Shown: positions 53,050 to 62,533 of the stretch, one piece after another
Numbering within the stretch: position 1 is the first letter of the stretch
Layout of the letters: every line of letters starts with the position of its first letter
From: Nitratidesulfovibrio termitidis HI1
GTDB lineage: Bacteria > Desulfobacterota > Desulfovibrionia > Desulfovibrionales > Desulfovibrionaceae
Length of the DNA: 64,000 nt
Reading direction: 5' to 3'
Assembly: GCF_000504305.1 (NCBI RefSeq)
Contig: NZ_KI632512.1
Span: forward strand, 1,362,250 to 1,426,249
Notes under the pieces: model-generated
Told to the model about the DNA's origin: nothing
Seen by the model: only the letters and a program-made list of their open reading frames with translations
The model's database searches: none
Translations under genes and position numbers: made by a program

Positions 53050-53799
53050 ATGAACGAGTACGATTCCACGGGTACCGACTGGGACGAACTTCGCGAGTAC
53101 GTCATCGACGCGCTGCACAGCGTGGGCGGCGTGAAGCGCCTTGCGGAAATCGCGGGGGTCAGCGAGCGCACCGTCTACGCCTGGAAGAACGGCGAACGTT
53201 TTCCCAGCCGCACCAACCTTGCGCGGCTCACCGAACACCTGGACCGCATTCCCGTCACCGGCGGGCCCCAGCCGCATCGGCGCGGCCTGCACGAACGCGT
53301 GCTGCGCCCCTACGGTGAATCCGCACGCGCGTCCGCCGGGCAACCGGAGGCGCCGGAAGAAGCCCGGCGTCTGGCCGAGGAGTTCGTCCTGGTGGACAGG
53401 GCGGAGGCGCGGCCCAGCGCGGGCGGAGGCTCCCTGCAGACCGACGGTCGCCCGCAGGAGCAGCACGCCTTCCGGCTGGACTGGGTGCTGGGCCGGGCAA
53501 GGTCCACCACCGGGCTGTGCCTTATGGAGGTCATGGGCCGCTCCATGGAGCGCACCCTGCACGACGGCGACCTGGTGCTGGTGAACCAGCACGACCATGC
53601 GCTGGCGGAAGACCGTATCTACGTGTTGCGAGTGCAGGACGAAATCTACATCAAGCGCTTTTCCCGCACGCCGGGGCGCTACCATTTCCGAGGGGACAAC
53701 CCGGAATTCGCCTACCAGGACATCGAGATCGACCCTCGCGACGACACCCTGCAATGGGAGGTCATCGGCCGGGTCATCTGGGCGGGCAAGGAGCTGTAG
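53050..53799 (+). CDS. CI/LexA-type phage repressor with S24 peptidase domain
   Basis: This is a 249-residue protein. The N-terminal helix-turn-helix (about 22-62) includes GGVKRLAEIAGVSERTVYAW and KNGERFPSRTNLARL. A linker (about 75-130) precedes a C-terminal S24/LexA-like domain with the Ser in MGRSMERTLHDGDLVLVNQH and the Lys in YVLRVQDEIYIKRFS. Such repressors cleave themselves when RecA is activated by DNA damage, releasing their regulon. The start at 53050 is chosen over an overlapping out-of-frame ATG at 53046; the leader is very short. It is divergent from the zinc-finger/SSB operon, the usual immunity-region layout. Confidence 0.9.
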   Translation: MNEYDSTGTDWDELREYVIDALHSVGGVKRLAEIAGVSERTVYAWKNGERFPSRTNLARLTEHLDRIPVTGGPQPHRRGLHERVLRPYGESARASAGQPEAPEEARRLAEEFVLVDRAEARPSAGGGSLQTDGRPQEQHAFRLDWVLGRARSTTGLCLMEVMGRSMERTLHDGDLVLVNQHDHALAEDRIYVLRVQDEIYIKRFSRTPGRYHFRGDNPEFAYQDIEIDPRDDTLQWEVIGRVIWAGKEL

Positions 53800-54000
53800 C
53801 CCGGCGCACGCCTTGCCACCCGCCTGCTCGGCGTGTCCCGCCCAGACCGGTCGCCCCTCTCCCCATCCGCCATCATCCGGCCTCATCCGGCCAAGTTTGA
53901 CCGGGCATGGCATGGCCGACCCTGCCTTGCCCGGTTGTCCTATTCTGCCCTGCCCCTCCCCCCTGACGCCCCATCCCTTGCAACGCGCCCAGATGGACGC

Positions 54001-54019
54001 TTCGCACATTTTGTGCGAC
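54001..54019. promoter_or_regulatory. Second full repressor operator
   Basis: TTCGCACA-TTT-TGTGCGAC has perfect 7-bp arms (TCGCACA/TGTGCGA) with the same 3-nt spacing as the operator at 53021, and is preceded by the same TGGAC. It lies about 30 bp before the ribosome site of the 54051 gene. Confidence 0.7.
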
Positions 54020-54050
54020 CACGTTTTCCACATCGGAACACGGAGGTCCC

Positions 54051-54437
54051 ATGCACGTCACACCGGCCCTTACCGCGCCGCACGCCCCCATCCCCCAGTC
54101 GCTTTCCATCCCTGCTTCTCCACGCCAGGGGCACCAACCCGCCACCGCTGCCCAGCCCGGCGCCAGCACGGAATCTTCCGCGCGTGCCAGCGACTGGCAG
54201 TCCGCACCGCCACCACGCCACCGTCGCCCCGATGCCAGTGGCCGCCCCGTGTGGTCCGAGGGGCGCGGTCCCGAGCCCGCGCCGCCCTTCCTGATCCGCT
54301 GGCACCCCGTGGATGGAGCCCCGCGCCATGACCAGGCCGCCACCCCTGCCGAAGCCCTGGCCCTGGCCCGTGACGCACGCGATGCCACGTCGGCGGACGT
54401 TGCGGTGTACCGCCTGTGGAGCGTCCTGCCCGACTGA
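54051..54437 (+). CDS. Hypothetical protein with a repressor operator in its promoter region
   Basis: This is a 128-residue protein. The first 75 residues are Pro/Ala/Ser-rich and disordered. The last 50 form a compact small domain with PPFLIRWHPVDGAPRHDQAA, then TPAEALALARDARDATSADV and AVYRLWSVLPD. A GGAGG site is 5 nt before ATG 54051. It is 250 bp downstream of the repressor on the same strand but has its own operator copy at 54001, so it should be induced along with the leftward operon. Function unknown; a regulator or activator of the virion genes is conceivable. Confidence 0.65.
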   Translation: MHVTPALTAPHAPIPQSLSIPASPRQGHQPATAAQPGASTESSARASDWQSAPPPRHRRPDASGRPVWSEGRGPEPAPPFLIRWHPVDGAPRHDQAATPAEALALARDARDATSADVAVYRLWSVLPD

Positions 54438-54856
54438 CCCAAGGCTGCACCGCCCGGCATGTTCGCCTCTTTTGACTGGCCCGATTGGCCCGGCTGGCCT
54501 GATTGATTCGATTGATCCGGTTGGCCCGGCATATCCGGTTGGCCCGGCTGGCCTGATTGATCCGATTGGCACGCTTGGCACGCCCGGCACGCCCACCCGG
54601 TTGTCCCGCCCACGCGGCGTCCCTCACCGGCCCTGTGCCCGGTTTCTTTCGTGACGCGCCACTTCCGTGCCTTTTCCTGGCATCGCCGGGCCTTCCCGGT
54701 CACATCGGGCGCCTCGCATCCCCCGGGTCTTCCCCACGGCATCCCCCTTTCGGTATTTCCCACCTTCTGGACAATATTCCCCGCACTCGCCTATACTGCG
54801 TCATGCATCCCCGCCCGGCCCCCGCGGGCATCCCCATGGCCGGAAGGAGCCCCGCC
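54438..54856. other. Intergenic region, 419 bp, with 9-bp repeats
   Basis: It is occupied at 54477-54593 by a degenerate 9-bp array. The region 54750-54800 is the AT-richest part (GGTATTTCCCACC to CTATACTGCG) and probably holds the promoter of the hybrid kinase, with TATACT at 54791-54797 as a possible -10. Confidence 0.45.
54477..54593. repeat. Degenerate 9-bp tandem array, about 13 units
   Basis: Units are variants of TGGCCCGGC, TGGCCTGAT and TGATCCGAT. The order TGGCCCGGC-TGGCCTGAT recurs at 54486 and 54540, showing higher-order 54-bp duplication. Confidence 0.85.
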
Positions 54857-57800
54857 ATGCCCACCCCCCCGGGCCCCATACTGTTCCGCCATCTTTCCGT
54901 CTTCCAGCGGCTGCTCGTCGGCACGCTGCTCATCGTCGCCTTCAGCATCATCCTCGGTTACAGCACCCTGAGCCTGATGCGCGACATGGCCGAAGACGCC
55001 AACACCGTCTACCGGCACACCTTCATCGCCACCAGCAGCCTGCAACAGGCCAAGGAAAGCGTGGAGCGCATGCGCGCGGCCATGCGCGAGCAGATCATCG
55101 AGGTGGACGAAGCCATCAAGGCCGAGCAGGTGGCCACCCTGCGGCGCGAGGAACGCCTGTTCCACGACTGCATGGAGGCCGTACGCGCCAATTTCCGGGG
55201 CGACCCGGCCCTCATCGACGCCCTGGTGAGCCGCTACGACGATTTCCTGTCCATGCGCGACAGTGCCATGGCCCTGGCCGAAAACCGCGAAATACAGGAA
55301 GCGTGGCGGCTCACGGAATCCTCGCCCCAGAACCCGGCCGACCTGCTGCTGCACGCCATCGATGAACTGATGCACGCGGCCCGCTCCACGGCGGAACACT
55401 TCTTCCAGTCCTCGGTGGCGGAAAACCGGACCACGCTGTTCAAGGCCATTGCCGCGTACGGGCTGTTCTGCGCCATGGTCGTGGCCATCACCTATCTTGT
55501 CAGCTGGAGCATCCGGCGGCGCCTGCTGGCCCTGACAGGCTGCGTCAAGGCGCTGGCCGACGGCGACCTGGACGTGCAGGTGCCCTACGGCGAGGAACGC
55601 AACGAAATGGGGGCCATGGCCCGCTCGCTGGAAGTGCTGCGGGGCGTTTCGCGCCAGATGGAACAGCAGCGCTGGATCAAGGCCCAGATGTCCGAGACGG
55701 CCACCGCCCTGCAGCAGGCGGGCGACCTGGATTCCTTCGGCCAGCGCCTGGCCGCCGTGGCCGCGCAGGTATCCGGCGCTCCTTACGCGGCGCTGTACGT
55801 GCCCAATGACGACGGCGTGCACCTCGACCTGGTGGCCTCGCTGGGCGGCATTGCCGGCGGCCCGCCCCCCAGCATACCCAAGAACGGCGGGCTGGTGGGC
55901 CGTTGCGCCACCACGCGTGCACCCGTGGAACTCACGCCGCCGCAAGGGGAAACCCTGCGCTTCGCCACCGGGCTCGGCGACGTGCACCCCGCCTCGTTGC
56001 GGGCCTATCCGCTGCTGCTGGGCGAACGGCTGCTGGGCGTGCTGGAACTGGCCGCCCTGGGGCCGCTGCCTCCGCGCGCCGCCACCCTGCTCGAGGACAT
56101 GCTGCCCATGGCCGCCCTGTCGCAGGAAGTGCTGGAGCGCAACCTGCACACCCGCAGCCTGCTGGAGCAGACCCGCACCCAGGCAACGGAACTGGAGGAA
56201 AGCCGCGAACTCCTGCGCCGCAGCGAGGCCTTTTTTCGCGCCGTGTTCGAAACGGCGGGCATCGGCATCGTCAGCGAGCGCAGGGGGCTTGGCATCGACC
56301 GGTCCAACCCTGCCTTCAGCGACTTCATCGGCATCAGCGAATCGGAACTGCGCGGGCGGAATCTGGAGGATTTCTTTCACCCCGACGACCGCGAGGCGCT
56401 GGACGCCCTGCTGGGCCGCCTGGACCCCGACAGGCTGGAATATGCCCACCCGCACATCGGCAATCCGGAACATGACGGGCAGGACTCCGGCAGTCCGGAC
56501 CCGGCCCGCTCCACCATCACGGTGCGGGCAGAGCATCGCTACCTGCGGCCCGACGGCGAGGTGCGCTGGGCCGACGTGCGCTGCGCGCTCATCGGCGACA
56601 GGGACGTCACCCCCCGCCGGGTCACCCTGATCAGCGACATCACCGAACTCAAGGAACAGCAGACGGAACTGAAGGATACCGAGGCCTGGTACCGGGGCAT
56701 CGTGCACTCGGCCCCGGACGCCATGGTGGTGGTGGACGGCGAAGGAAGCATCGTGCTGTGCAACCCGCAACTGGAACGGCTGCTGGGTTACGAGACGGGC
56801 GAGCTTACCGGCCACATGGTGGAGGAATTCCTGCCCGAAGAGGTGCGCGAACGTCACGTGCGACTGCGCAGCCACTTCCTGGCCTCGCCGCTCCAGGTCA
56901 TCGGCCACGAGCGCGAGGTGGTGGGCGTGCGCAAGGACGGCACCCGTCTGCCGCTGGAAATCAGCCTCAGCAAGCTGCCCCCGTCCGACCGGCATCCCAT
57001 GAGCGCCTGCGCCGCCCTGCGCGACATCTCCATCCGCAAGCGCACCGAGGCGGAACTGCGCCGGGCCAAGGAAATGGCCGAAGAAGCCACCCGGCTCAAA
57101 AGCGACTTCCTGGCCAACATGAGCCACGAAATCCGCACCCCCATGAACGCCATCATCGGCATGGCCCACCTGGCCCTGAAGACGGAACTGGACCCGCGCC
57201 AGGCCGACTACGTGCGCAAGATACGCGCCTCGGGCCAGCACCTTCTGGGCATCCTCAACGACATCCTCGACTTCTCCAAGATCGAGGCGGGCAAGCTGAC
57301 GGTGGAGAACACCGAGTTCGAACTGGAGACCGTGCTCGACACCGTGGCCAACCTGGTCTCGGAAAAGGCGGCCAGCAAGGGCCTGGAATTCGTGCTCGAC
57401 GTGGCCGCAGACGTCCCCCCCATGCTGCTGGGCGACCCGCTGCGCCTGGGGCAGATTCTCATCAACTACGCCAACAACGCGGTGAAGTTCACCGAACACG
57501 GCGAAATCGTGGTCCGCGTGGAAACGCTGGAAACGGGCGATGCCGACGTGCTGCTGCGTTTTGCGGTGCGCGACACGGGCATCGGCCTCACCGACGAACA
57601 GAAGGCCCGGCTGTTCGTCTCGTTCCAGCAGGCGGACACCTCCACCACCCGCAAGTACGGCGGCACCGGCCTTGGCCTTGCCATCGCCAGGAAGCTGGCG
57701 GACCTGATGGGCGGCGACGTTGGCGTGGACAGCACCCCCGGCGGGGGCAGCACCTTCTGGTTCACGGCCCGGCTGGGCCTGGGCGCGGGACGGCGGGCGC

Positions 57801-59443
57801 TGCTGCCGCGCATCGACCTGCGCGGGCTGCGGGTGCTGGTGGTGGACGACAACCCCCAGGCCCGCATGGTGCTGGCCCACATGCTGGAAGGCATGACCTT
57901 CCGTCCGGTCATGGCGGACGGCGGCGAGTCCGCGCTGCGCCTGCTGCGCGAGGCCCGGGACTCGGACACCCCCTTCGGCATGGTCTTCCTGGACTGGCAG
58001 ATGCCCGGCATGGACGGGCTGGAGACGGCCCGCAACATCCATGCCCTGGCCCCGGACCTGCCCGTGGCCATCGTCACCGCCCACGGGCGTGAAGAAATTT
58101 TCGCCGCATCCGAAGGGGTGGGGGTGGCCGCCGTGCTGGTGAAGCCGGTGCAGCCATCCCTGCTGTTCGACACGGTCATGCGCCTGCTGGGCGCGGTGCA
58201 CCCGGCACCGCGCGCCGCCGTGCCGCCGCCGGACACCCGGCCTGCCATGCTCGACGGCGTGCGGGGGGCGCGCGTGCTGCTGGTGGAGGACAACGAACTG
58301 AACCGCGAGGTGGCCCTGGGCCTGCTGGCAGAGGCGGGGCTTGCCCCCGATGCGGCGGAGGACGGAGCGCAGGCGGTGCGCATGGTCAGCGAGGGCGCCT
58401 ACGACCTCGTGCTGATGGACGTGCAGATGCCCGTCATGGACGGCTACGAGGCCACCCGGACCATCCGTCGCACCCTGGGGGCCGACAGTCTGCCCATAGT
58501 GGCCATGACCGCCAACGCCATGCAGGGCGACCGCGAGGCGTGCCTTGCGGCGGGCATGAACGACCATGTGGCCAAGCCCATCGACCCGGACGAGTTGTTC
58601 GCGGCGCTGATCCGCTGGCTGCCCCGGCGGGGCGGGGCGGAAGCGCGGGGCGAAACGGAGCGGAATGGCACGGCGGACACGCCGCCCATCCCCCACCCGC
58701 CCATCCCCCGCCCGCTCGACACGGGCGACGCCCGGAGCGTTCTCGACCCGGAGGCGGGGCTGCGCCGGGTACTGGGCAAGCAGGCCACCTATCACACCCT
58801 GTTGCGCCGCTTCGTTTCCCAGCACGCCGACGCGGCAACGCGCATCGCCGCGCTCATCCAATCCGGCGACACGGCGTCGGCCACCCGCGAGGCGCATACC
58901 CTGAAAGGCGTGGCAGGCACCCTGGGCGCGCGCACGGTGCAGGCCCAGGCCGCCGACCTGGAAACGGCGTTGCGGCACGAGGCCCCGGCAGCACGCGCGG
59001 AGGCGGTGCTGGCGCTGCTGCGCATCTCGCTGGAGGAGGCGGTGCGGGCCATGCATGGCCTGCTGGATGACGTGCGGCCCGGTCCGGGCGACACGGATGC
59101 CCCGGAGGTCCCGCACGGTGCGGACGGCAATGCGCCCGCCGGACCGGATGGCGGCCTGGCTGGCGCGGACATGGCGAGCGTTGGTGTGGCGGGCGTTGAT
59201 GTGGCGGGCGGCGTGCCGCACGCGCTGCCCGACGGGCTCTCCGAGGCGCTTCTTGACCGGCTGGAGACGCTCATCGAGGAAGACGACAGCGAAGCCGTGG
59301 ACATTTTCAACACCCACGCGGAAACCCTGCGCGTCGCCCTTGGGCAGGCCACGGTGGCCGACATGGGCAAGGCGTTGCGCGGCTTCGAGTTCGAAGCCGC
59401 CCTGGAGATGCTGCGCTCGGCCCGGCCTGCGCGCGACGGTTGA
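54857..59443 (+). CDS. Hybrid sensor histidine kinase with GAF, two PAS, two receivers and HPt
   Basis: This is a 1528-residue membrane kinase. Two membrane helices (about 16-38 and 196-217) flank a helical periplasmic sensor. Then come HAMP (about 218-270), GAF (about 288-440), PAS (about 458-600), PAS (about 612-735), HisKA with [15 protein letters not shown] (His at about 757) and HATPase with NAVKF, DTGIGL and GTGLGLA. Two receivers follow (phospho-Asp in [12 protein letters not shown] and [13 protein letters not shown]) and an HPt with [13 protein letters not shown] (His at about 1346). A final 65-residue segment resembles a second, His-free helical bundle. Start 54857 has GGAAGGAG 7 nt upstream; 54836 and 54803 are weaker. 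The HD-GYP regulator 110 bp downstream is a probable partner. Confidence 0.95.
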   Translation: MPTPPGPILFRHLSVFQRLLVGTLLIVAFSIILGYSTLSLMRDMAEDANTVYRHTFIATSSLQQAKESVERMRAAMREQIIEVDEAIKAEQVATLRREERLFHDCMEAVRANFRGDPALIDALVSRYDDFLSMRDSAMALAENREIQEAWRLTESSPQNPADLLLHAIDELMHAARSTAEHFFQSSVAENRTTLFKAIAAYGLFCAMVVAITYLVSWSIRRRLLALTGCVKALADGDLDVQVPYGEERNEMGAMARSLEVLRGVSRQMEQQRWIKAQMSETATALQQAGDLDSFGQRLAAVAAQVSGAPYAALYVPNDDGVHLDLVASLGGIAGGPPPSIPKNGGLVGRCATTRAPVELTPPQGETLRFATGLGDVHPASLRAYPLLLGERLLGVLELAALGPLPPRAATLLEDMLPMAALSQEVLERNLHTRSLLEQTRTQATELEESRELLRRSEAFFRAVFETAGIGIVSERRGLGIDRSNPAFSDFIGISESELRGRNLEDFFHPDDREALDALLGRLDPDRLEYAHPHIGNPEHDGQDSGSPDPARSTITVRAEHRYLRPDGEVRWADVRCALIGDRDVTPRRVTLISDITELKEQQTELKDTEAWYRGIVHSAPDAMVVVDGEGSIVLCNPQLERLLGYETGELTGHMVEEFLPEEVRERHVRLRSHFLASPLQVIGHEREVVGVRKDGTRLPLEISLSKLPPSDRHPMSACAALRDISIRKRTEAELRRAKEMAEEATRLKSDFLANMSHEIRTPMNAIIGMAHLALKTELDPRQADYVRKIRASGQHLLGILNDILDFSKIEAGKLTVENTEFELETVLDTVANLVSEKAASKGLEFVLDVAADVPPMLLGDPLRLGQILINYANNAVKFTEHGEIVVRVETLETGDADVLLRFAVRDTGIGLTDEQKARLFVSFQQADTSTTRKYGGTGLGLAIARKLADLMGGDVGVDSTPGGGSTFWFTARLGLGAGRRALLPRIDLRGLRVLVVDDNPQARMVLAHMLEGMTFRPVMADGGESALRLLREARDSDTPFGMVFLDWQMPGMDGLETARNIHALAPDLPVAIVTAHGREEIFAASEGVGVAAVLVKPVQPSLLFDTVMRLLGAVHPAPRAAVPPPDTRPAMLDGVRGARVLLVEDNELNREVALGLLAEAGLAPDAAEDGAQAVRMVSEGAYDLVLMDVQMPVMDGYEATRTIRRTLGADSLPIVAMTANAMQGDREACLAAGMNDHVAKPIDPDELFAALIRWLPRRGGAEARGETERNGTADTPPIPHPPIPRPLDTGDARSVLDPEAGLRRVLGKQATYHTLLRRFVSQHADAATRIAALIQSGDTASATREAHTLKGVAGTLGARTVQAQAADLETALRHEAPAARAEAVLALLRISLEEAVRAMHGLLDDVRPGPGDTDAPEVPHGADGNAPAGPDGGLAGADMASVGVAGVDVAGGVPHALPDGLSEALLDRLETLIEEDDSEAVDIFNTHAETLRVALGQATVADMGKALRGFEFEAALEMLRSARPARDG

Positions 59444-59553
59444 CCGGGCGCCCCGCCGTTGCACCGGAAACGGAGCCGCCGCAACGGCCCGCCCCCTTCC
59501 CGTTCCGCGCTCCCTGCCCCGCATCACTGTCACCCCAGCCACGAGAGGCAGTC

Positions 59554-60738
59554 ATGACCGATACCCCCCTTCCCCCCCTTCACGCTGACGACACGCGGCG
59601 CACCGTGCTGGTGGTGGACGACACCGCCGACAACCTGACCCTGCTCAGCGACCTGCTGAAGGACGCCTACCGGGTCAGGGTGGCCAACAGCGGAGAAAAG
59701 GCCCTGCGCATCCTGTCCTCCGGCAATCCGCCGGACCTCGTGCTGCTGGACATCATGATGCCCGGCATGGACGGCTACACGGTGCTGCGCAAACTGAAGG
59801 AACTGCCCGGCACGGCGGACGTGCCGGTAATCTTCCTCACCGCGCTGTCGGAAGAGGACGACGAGCGCATCGGCCTGGAACTGGGCGCCGTGGACTACAT
59901 CACCAAGCCCATCAGCCCGTCCATCATGCTGGCCCGCGTGCGCACCCACCTGCAGGCGAAGGCCGCGCGCGACTTCCTGAAGGACAAGAACGAATTCCTC
60001 GAGGACGAGGTGGCCCGCCGCATGCGCGAACTGGCCGCCGTACAGGACGTGACCATCATGGCCATGGCCTCGCTGGCCGAAACGCGCGACAACGAAACCG
60101 GCAACCACATCCGACGCACCCAGCACTACGTGCGCGTCCTGGCTCAACACCTGGCGAATCATCCACGCTTTTCCGCCGTGCTCACACCGGAAGACATCCC
60201 CCTGCTGTTCAAGTCCGCCCCGCTGCACGACATAGGCAAGGTGGGCATTGCAGACCGCATCCTGCTGAAGCCGGGCAAGCTCACGCCCGAGGAATTCGAG
60301 GACATGAAGCGCCATCCCGCGCTGGGGCGCGATGCCATCATGGCGGCGGAAAAGCAGCTGGATACGCCGGTATCGTTCCTGCGCCACGCGCGCGAGATCG
60401 CCTACTGCCACCATGAAAAGTGGGACGGAAGCGGCTACCCGCAGGGGCTTTCCGGCGACGGGATTCCCGTTTCGGCCCGGCTCATGGCCCTGGCCGACGT
60501 GTTCGATGCGCTGATCAGCCGCCGGGTGTACAAGCCGCCGTTCGACATGGAGAAGTCCGTGGAGATCATCCGCCAGGGGCGCGGGTCGCACTTCGACCCG
60601 GACGTGGTGGACGCCTTCCTGGACAACCTGCAAACCTTCCGTGACATTGCCGACCGCTACGCCGACTCGGAGGAAACGCTGGAAGAAACCCGCTCGCGCA
60701 CCGAAAAGGACTACCCGCCCACGGGCGCACGGGGCTGA
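59554..60738 (+). CDS. HD-GYP response regulator (c-di-GMP phosphodiesterase)
   Basis: This is a 394-residue cytoplasmic protein. The N-terminal receiver (about 15-135) has phospho-Asp in VLLDIMMPGMDG and Lys in YITKPISP. A coiled-coil linker (about 140-175) leads to an HD-GYP domain (about 180-375), with HDIGKVGIADRILLKPGKLT and the GYP motif in HHEKWDGSGYPQGL. The HD pair and the GYP are intact, so it should hydrolyse c-di-GMP when phosphorylated. The hybrid kinase immediately upstream ends in an HPt domain, making a direct phosphorelay likely. GAGAGG is 5 nt before ATG 59554. Confidence 0.93.
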   Translation: MTDTPLPPLHADDTRRTVLVVDDTADNLTLLSDLLKDAYRVRVANSGEKALRILSSGNPPDLVLLDIMMPGMDGYTVLRKLKELPGTADVPVIFLTALSEEDDERIGLELGAVDYITKPISPSIMLARVRTHLQAKAARDFLKDKNEFLEDEVARRMRELAAVQDVTIMAMASLAETRDNETGNHIRRTQHYVRVLAQHLANHPRFSAVLTPEDIPLLFKSAPLHDIGKVGIADRILLKPGKLTPEEFEDMKRHPALGRDAIMAAEKQLDTPVSFLRHAREIAYCHHEKWDGSGYPQGLSGDGIPVSARLMALADVFDALISRRVYKPPFDMEKSVEIIRQGRGSHFDPDVVDAFLDNLQTFRDIADRYADSEETLEETRSRTEKDYPPTGARG

Positions 60739-61056
60739 GGCGGCGCCCCGCGGCCCTGGCCGACCTGCCCCCCCACCGGCGAATAGGCGAAAGGGCCCGG
60801 AACGAACGGAAGAGGCGGGACGGCGGACAGAACCCGAAGGATACGGCGGGACAGGCGAAACCGGCGAAACCGGCGGCACAGGCGGACCAAGCGGGCCGGA
60901 AGGGCAGCATGAAGCTGGCTGCGCCGGGCCATGGCGAGCGAACCCGCCCGTTCCATGCCAGCCTTGCACCGTGCGTAGCCGTTTGCTAGACCAAACGGGC
61001 GTTCGGGCGTTTCGCCCCACTTCCGCGCCCCGGCGCACACCCCCACCCCTCCAGCC
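60739..61056. other. Intergenic region, 318 bp
   Basis: Short GGCGAAACC/GGCGGCACA 9-bp repeats occur at about 60850-60890. An AAACGGGCG/CGTTTCG-type inverted pair lies near 60993-61015. No gene was seen. Confidence 0.4.
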
Positions 61057-62403
61057 ATGCCAGACACGCCCACCGCGCCCACGCCCCACGACACCCGATC
61101 CGCAACCGCCCGGCAGGATGCCCCCCCGCATGGGGCTTCCCATCCCGCGCCCCCCCATCCCGAATCCGTCCCGCCAGAGGTCGCCCCGCCAGAGGTCGCC
61201 CTATTCATCCGCACCTACTCGCGTTACGGCGGCGTGGAACATTTCTGCTACCGCTTCCATGAATACCTGCGCGCCCACGGCGTGCCCGTGCGCGTGCTGT
61301 GCGGCGAAATGGCCCCCGACGTGCCCGGGGCCAAGGCCCCTGCCCTGCGCCAGCACGGCGACGGCCCGCAGGCCGATCCCGACGCCGCGCCGCTGGCCGT
61401 GGACATCCGGGTGCTGGGGCTGTGGCGTCCGGGCCGGTTCATGAAGAACCTGGGCCTGCACCTTGCCGCCACCCGCGCCCTGCGCGAACTGCCCCCGGCC
61501 ACCATCAGCGTCAGCTTCGGCAACATGGCGGGCTGCCACATCCACCGCTCGGGCGGGCCGCACCGCGACTTCATGCACAACAGCCTGGCGGCCCAGCGCT
61601 CGCCGTGGCGGCGGTTCACCAAGGCGCTCTCGCGCCTGCTGAATCCCAACAACCTGCTGATGACCGTGCTGGACCGCAAGATCTACAACCACCCGGCCAC
61701 CCGGCGCATCATCGCCATCTCGCAGAATGTCCGGACCGCCGTGGCGCGCCAGTTTCCCCGTTCCCCGGCCACGGTGGTGGTCATCCCCAACGGGGTGGAC
61801 ACCCGGCGCTTCAACGTCCGGCGCTTCACCGACCTGCGCGGCGAATCCCGGCGGATCGTGGGCCTGCGCGAAAAGCACCGGGCCATCGGGTTCTGTTCCA
61901 GCAACTTCGAGCTCAAGGGGCTGGACCGGCTCATCGCCGCGCTGGGTCACCTGCCCGAAGAATACGTGCTGGTGGTGGCCGGTGGGCGGCGCAGCCGCAA
62001 GTACGCCGACTATGCCAAGGCGCTGGGCGTGGAGAAACGGGTGGTGTTCCTCGGCAAGGTCAAGGCCGCAGACATGCCGCGCTTCTACGCCGGGCTGGAC
62101 GTGCTCTGCCACCCCTCGTTCTACGACACCTTCGGCAACGTGGTGGCAGAGGCGCAGGCCATGGGCGTGCCCACGGTGACCACCCGCGCCACGGGCGCCT
62201 GCGACCTCATCGACGACGGCCGCACGGGCCGGGTGCTGGACCAGCCGGAACCATGGGCGCTGGCCAACGCCATCTTCGACCTGCGCGAGGTGGAGGCCGG
62301 TACCGATTTCGGCTGCGTGGAGGACGACGAGCAGGTCTTTGCCCGGTACCTGGACGTCATCGAAGCCGTGCGCGCCGAACTGACCGCCAACACCACGGGC
62401 TGA
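61057..62403 (+). CDS. Glycosyltransferase family 4
   Basis: This is a 448-residue protein. A Pro-rich N-terminus of about 50 residues precedes a GT-B fold, starting at VALFIRTYSRYGGVEHFCYR. The acceptor-side motif is SVSFGNMAGCHIHRSGGPHR. The donor-side half begins at VVVIPNGVDTRRF and has GFCSSNFELKGLDRLIAAL and HPSFYDTFGNVVAEAQAMGV, which contains the EX7E-type motif. It probably adds a sugar to lipopolysaccharide core or another surface glycan (WaaG-like). The start is uncertain because ATG 61057 has only a weak site. Two hairpins follow the stop. Confidence 0.88.
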   Translation: MPDTPTAPTPHDTRSATARQDAPPHGASHPAPPHPESVPPEVAPPEVALFIRTYSRYGGVEHFCYRFHEYLRAHGVPVRVLCGEMAPDVPGAKAPALRQHGDGPQADPDAAPLAVDIRVLGLWRPGRFMKNLGLHLAATRALRELPPATISVSFGNMAGCHIHRSGGPHRDFMHNSLAAQRSPWRRFTKALSRLLNPNNLLMTVLDRKIYNHPATRRIIAISQNVRTAVARQFPRSPATVVVIPNGVDTRRFNVRRFTDLRGESRRIVGLREKHRAIGFCSSNFELKGLDRLIAALGHLPEEYVLVVAGGRRSRKYADYAKALGVEKRVVFLGKVKAADMPRFYAGLDVLCHPSFYDTFGNVVAEAQAMGVPTVTTRATGACDLIDDGRTGRVLDQPEPWALANAIFDLREVEAGTDFGCVEDDEQVFARYLDVIEAVRAELTANTTG

Positions 62404-62429
62404 TACCGAACACGTATCCACGTTCGGTA
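62404..62429 (+). repeat. Inverted repeat right after the GT4 stop
   Basis: TACCGAAC (62404-62411) pairs with GTTCGGTA (62422-62429) around a 10-nt loop. It may help the stronger terminator 20 bp downstream. Confidence 0.5.
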
Positions 62430-62449
62430 CGCCACACGTCATGCATGCA

Positions 62450-62484
62450 GAATGGCCGCCGCTCTCGGAGAGCGGCGGCCATTC
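62450..62484. terminator. Bidirectional terminator between convergent genes
   Basis: A perfect 16-bp stem (62450-62465 with 62469-62484) with a 3-nt loop is followed by CTTCAT. It lies between the GT4 gene and the convergent MFS exporter. Confidence 0.9.
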
Positions 62485-62533
62485 CTTCATCGATATCCGG
62501 CAACACCGGCGGGCAGAGAACACCGCCTGTCGC

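Noticed and set aside
54791-59542. Minus-strand open frame of about 1580 codons opposite the hybrid kinase
   Set aside because: Shadow of a well-supported multi-domain gene; it has no family features.
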